This document shows, piece by piece, positions 4,867-6,766 of a stretch of DNA of 6,766 bases (within the stretch, counting starts at the first letter, position 1; each line of letters starts with the position of its first letter). Origin of the DNA: Cellvibrionales bacterium (GTDB taxonomy: Bacteria > Pseudomonadota > Gammaproteobacteria > Pseudomonadales > UBA7434); assembly GCA_003492055.1 (NCBI GenBank), contig DMZE01000264.1, forward strand, positions 1 to 6,766, written 5' to 3'. The translations under genes were made by a program, and so were the position numbers. The notes beneath the pieces were generated by a model, which searched no databases, was not told the DNA's origin, and saw only the letters and a list, made by a program, of their open reading frames with translations.

Positions 4867-6054
4867 ATGAATATTTCAAAAAATCTCTCTTCTCTGCGTT
4901 TGCTGTTAAACCTAAAGTTGGCACTAAAGTCACTGATACTGGTTAGTATTGTGACTCTTTCAGGTTGTAGTTGGTTGTTTGGTGAGGAGGGTTATTTTCC
5001 AGGTCAGGCCAATGATTACTTGGATGCGAAAGAATCTGCAGAAATTGTTTTACCTGAAGGAATAAGCGCAGAAAATATTCGTGATGATTATCCCATTCCT
5101 GAGTTGACCTTGTCGCAAGTGCTTCCGGTTAAGTTTGAAGTGCCAAGAGTTGAGCCTTTAGATATGCTCGACAATAAAGGCAGTGTCCGAGTGCAGCGCT
5201 TTGAGCAGCAGCAATGGATTCTTATTAATGCCTCGCCCAGCGAAGTTTGGCCGTTAGTCTCAAATTTTTTATTAAGTAATAATATTGTCCTCATAACTGC
5301 GGATGGTACCTTGGGTTTAATTGAAACAGATTGGCTGTCGTCATCGTTAATAGATACTTCGGTATTGGCTGACATTGATTTAGCCAACTTAGCCTTCTCT
5401 GAGCCTAGTGAGCGTAGACCGGTTAAGCAGGCTATTAAGGAACAGTTTCGCTTTAAACTAAAAGCTGGGGTGCAAAAGAACACGACAGAAATTTTAGTAA
5501 CTCAGCGATCCATTGCCTTGAATGATTCGGTAGACACTGCACCGAATTGGCAGCAAGCATCGACCTCGCAAATGCGTGAAGATAATATGGTGAAATTGCT
5601 TTCAGAACATTTAGCGAGCGCACCCACCCAACCTTCTCATTCCTTATTAGCACAAGGCATTGGTTCGGCAAGCCGAGTCATATTTAATTATGATGCCGAG
5701 GGTCGTCCTTATTTAGCCTTATATTTACCTTACGATCGTGCTTGGGCATCGCTAGGCTTAGCGCTGAAAAAATCTTACTTTAAAGTGACGGATTTAAATC
5801 GCAGTACTGGCGTTTATTATGTTCACTCGATTCCAAAAGCAAAAAAAGAAAAGAAGAGAGGGTTCTTTAAACGCTTGTTGGGTATAGGTAAGGTTGATGA
5901 ATCTCTACCTGCCGATGAAATTGATCCTTTATCATTGAACGCTCAGCAAGATGGCACTGCCTTAATTATTTATGTACAACGCGAAACAGGGCCGGCACTG
6001 CGCATTAACGAACAAGCCTTTTTACTGCGCCGCATTCAAGGCAAATTATCCTAG
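4867..6054 (+). CDS. bamC: Outer membrane protein assembly factor BamC (NlpB) lipoprotein
   Basis: BamC is a lipoprotein of the BAM complex, which inserts beta-barrel proteins into the outer membrane. From the ATG at 4867 the protein has 395 residues. A signal peptide with a basic start and hydrophobic core ends in the lipobox LSGC, with Cys34 the lipidation site. The segment after it, GYFPGQANDYLDAKES (42-57) to DDYPIPEL (73-80), matches the conserved unstructured N-terminal arm that in E. coli BamC lies along BamD. Two helix-grip domains follow, about 117-250 (WILINASPSEVWPLVSNFL) and 280-393 (YLALYLPYDRAWASLGLAL). A basic linker (KAKKEKKRGFFKRLLG, 324-339) sits inside the second domain as a likely surface loop. 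E. coli BamC is 344 residues, so this one is longer. The start is supported by weak GGAAA (4855-4859); an upstream in-frame TTG at 4813 has no ribosome-binding site and would bury the signal peptide. It is probably co-transcribed with dapA. Confidence 0.92.
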   Translation: MNISKNLSSLRLLLNLKLALKSLILVSIVTLSGCSWLFGEEGYFPGQANDYLDAKESAEIVLPEGISAENIRDDYPIPELTLSQVLPVKFEVPRVEPLDMLDNKGSVRVQRFEQQQWILINASPSEVWPLVSNFLLSNNIVLITADGTLGLIETDWLSSSLIDTSVLADIDLANLAFSEPSERRPVKQAIKEQFRFKLKAGVQKNTTEILVTQRSIALNDSVDTAPNWQQASTSQMREDNMVKLLSEHLASAPTQPSHSLLAQGIGSASRVIFNYDAEGRPYLALYLPYDRAWASLGLALKKSYFKVTDLNRSTGVYYVHSIPKAKKEKKRGFFKRLLGIGKVDESLPADEIDPLSLNAQQDGTALIIYVQRETGPALRINEQAFLLRRIQGKLS

Positions 6055-6079
6055 TGCATCCGCATTTTTTTGGATCTTT

Positions 6080-6766
6080 ATGAGATTTTCTTCACTGGGT
6101 AGTGGTAGTCGTGGTAATGCATTAATTGTTGAATCTGCCGGGATATATATACTGATTGACTGTGGTATTACCCTGCGTAATTTAACGGCAGGTTTAGCGC
6201 GACTCGATTTAGTGCCCGGTGATTTGCAGGCGGTTTTTATTACGCATGAGCACGGCGATCATATTAAGGGCGTTAAAGCCTTGGCGCGTAAACATTTGCT
6301 GCCGGTTTATATGACGCACGGTACAGCGGTTAAAAGCGGCTGTGATGAGTTGCCTCAAGTCACGCTAATCGATAGCTCTTCGGCGGTCAATATAGGCAGC
6401 CTATCGATTCAGCCGGTAGTCGTGCCACACGACGCTCGTGAACCCTGTCAATTTGTTATAACGGCTACGGTTAGCGGTGATAAAGTCGATCATCCTCCGC
6501 GTGAAAAGCGATTGGGTGTGTTGACAGATTTAGGCAGTTATACGCCGCATGTTATTGATGCTTATAATAGCTGTGATGCAATGGTCCTAGAGTGTAATCA
6601 TGATGTAAGTATGTTGGAGGCGGGCTCTTATCCCTATAGTCTCAAACAGCGCGTCTTGGGTGACTGGGGGCATTTAAGTAATCATCAAGCTGGTAACTTA
6701 TTGTCTCATTTTGATCATGAAAAAATACAGTGGTTAGTGGTAGCGCATATTAGTCAGCAGAATAAT
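6080..6766 (+). CDS. Metallo-beta-lactamase-fold hydrolase, VicX/YycJ-like (C-terminus cut by window edge)
   Basis: The first 229 residues of a metallo-beta-lactamase-fold protein are present and the frame is open to the edge; relatives are about 250-270 residues, so only a short end is missing. It opens MRFSSLGSGSRGNALIVES, typical of the VicX/YycJ branch. Metal ligands are visible: HEHGDH (56-61), the His of VPHDA (His117), the Asp of LTDLG (Asp150), and a C-terminal His in VAHIS (His223). LECNHD (170-175) and GHLSN (197-201) are further branch signatures. The two-metal centre suggests a hydrolase, perhaps a nuclease, but the substrate is unknown. No signal peptide is seen, so it is cytoplasmic. 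It starts 25 bp after bamC with only a weak GGAT upstream, and probably shares the dapA-bamC transcript. The same order is remembered from Pseudomonas, with purC next. Confidence 0.93.
   Translation, partial: MRFSSLGSGSRGNALIVESAGIYILIDCGITLRNLTAGLARLDLVPGDLQAVFITHEHGDHIKGVKALARKHLLPVYMTHGTAVKSGCDELPQVTLIDSSSAVNIGSLSIQPVVVPHDAREPCQFVITATVSGDKVDHPPREKRLGVLTDLGSYTPHVIDAYNSCDAMVLECNHDVSMLEAGSYPYSLKQRVLGDWGHLSNHQAGNLLSHFDHEKIQWLVVAHISQQNN

Noticed and set aside
5088..5671. 131- and 72-residue minus-strand open frames within bamC
   Set aside because: They are antisense to the well-supported bamC gene, with no ribosome-binding site or domain features seen.

Overview
The window looks like a gammaproteobacterial chromosome segment of moderate GC with AT-rich intergenic stretches. 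The main evidence is the block dapA - bamC - metallo-beta-lactamase-fold hydrolase. From memory, this order is typical of Pseudomonas and marine relatives, where purC usually follows; purC would lie beyond the right edge. BamC itself is a component of the proteobacterial outer-membrane assembly machine. I cannot name the genus from sequence alone; a marine Cellvibrionales/Pseudomonadales-type organism is an inference.

Layout. Positions 1-1950 (minus strand) hold an RND efflux pair: a complete periplasmic adaptor (membrane fusion protein) followed 12 bp later by the first 223 codons of the inner-membrane RND transporter, cut by the window edge. An AT-rich divergent intergenic region follows (1951-2382), with a 17-bp direct repeat, a 12-bp perfect palindrome and a 14-bp inverted repeat. 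Positions 2383-2865 (plus) encode a DNA-binding protein resembling KorA/TrfB, a repressor family best known from IncP plasmids. It converges with a secreted DUF3806-like protein (2862-3413, minus), and the two stop codons overlap within one TTAA. The DUF3806-like gene begins just downstream of a 13-bp tandem array that carries duplicated Shine-Dalgarno/ATG modules. After a second gene-free stretch (3490-3878), which has a 12-bp AT-rich tandem array, comes the plus-strand cluster dapA (3879-4811), bamC (4867-6054) and the partial hydrolase (6080 to the right edge).

How the genes fit together. The adaptor and RND transporter would form two parts of a tripartite efflux pump; no outer-membrane channel gene is visible. 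The KorA-like protein is divergent from the pump and is the natural candidate regulator of the shared intergenic region, but this is inference. DapA catalyses the first committed step of diaminopimelate/lysine synthesis, which feeds peptidoglycan, and BamC belongs to the BAM complex. Their close spacing suggests one transcript concerned with envelope building. No clear new multi-gene system is visible. The most unusual points are the chromosomal-looking KorA-like regulator with a nearby palindrome built of KorA-like half-sites, and the two short tandem arrays placed at gene starts.
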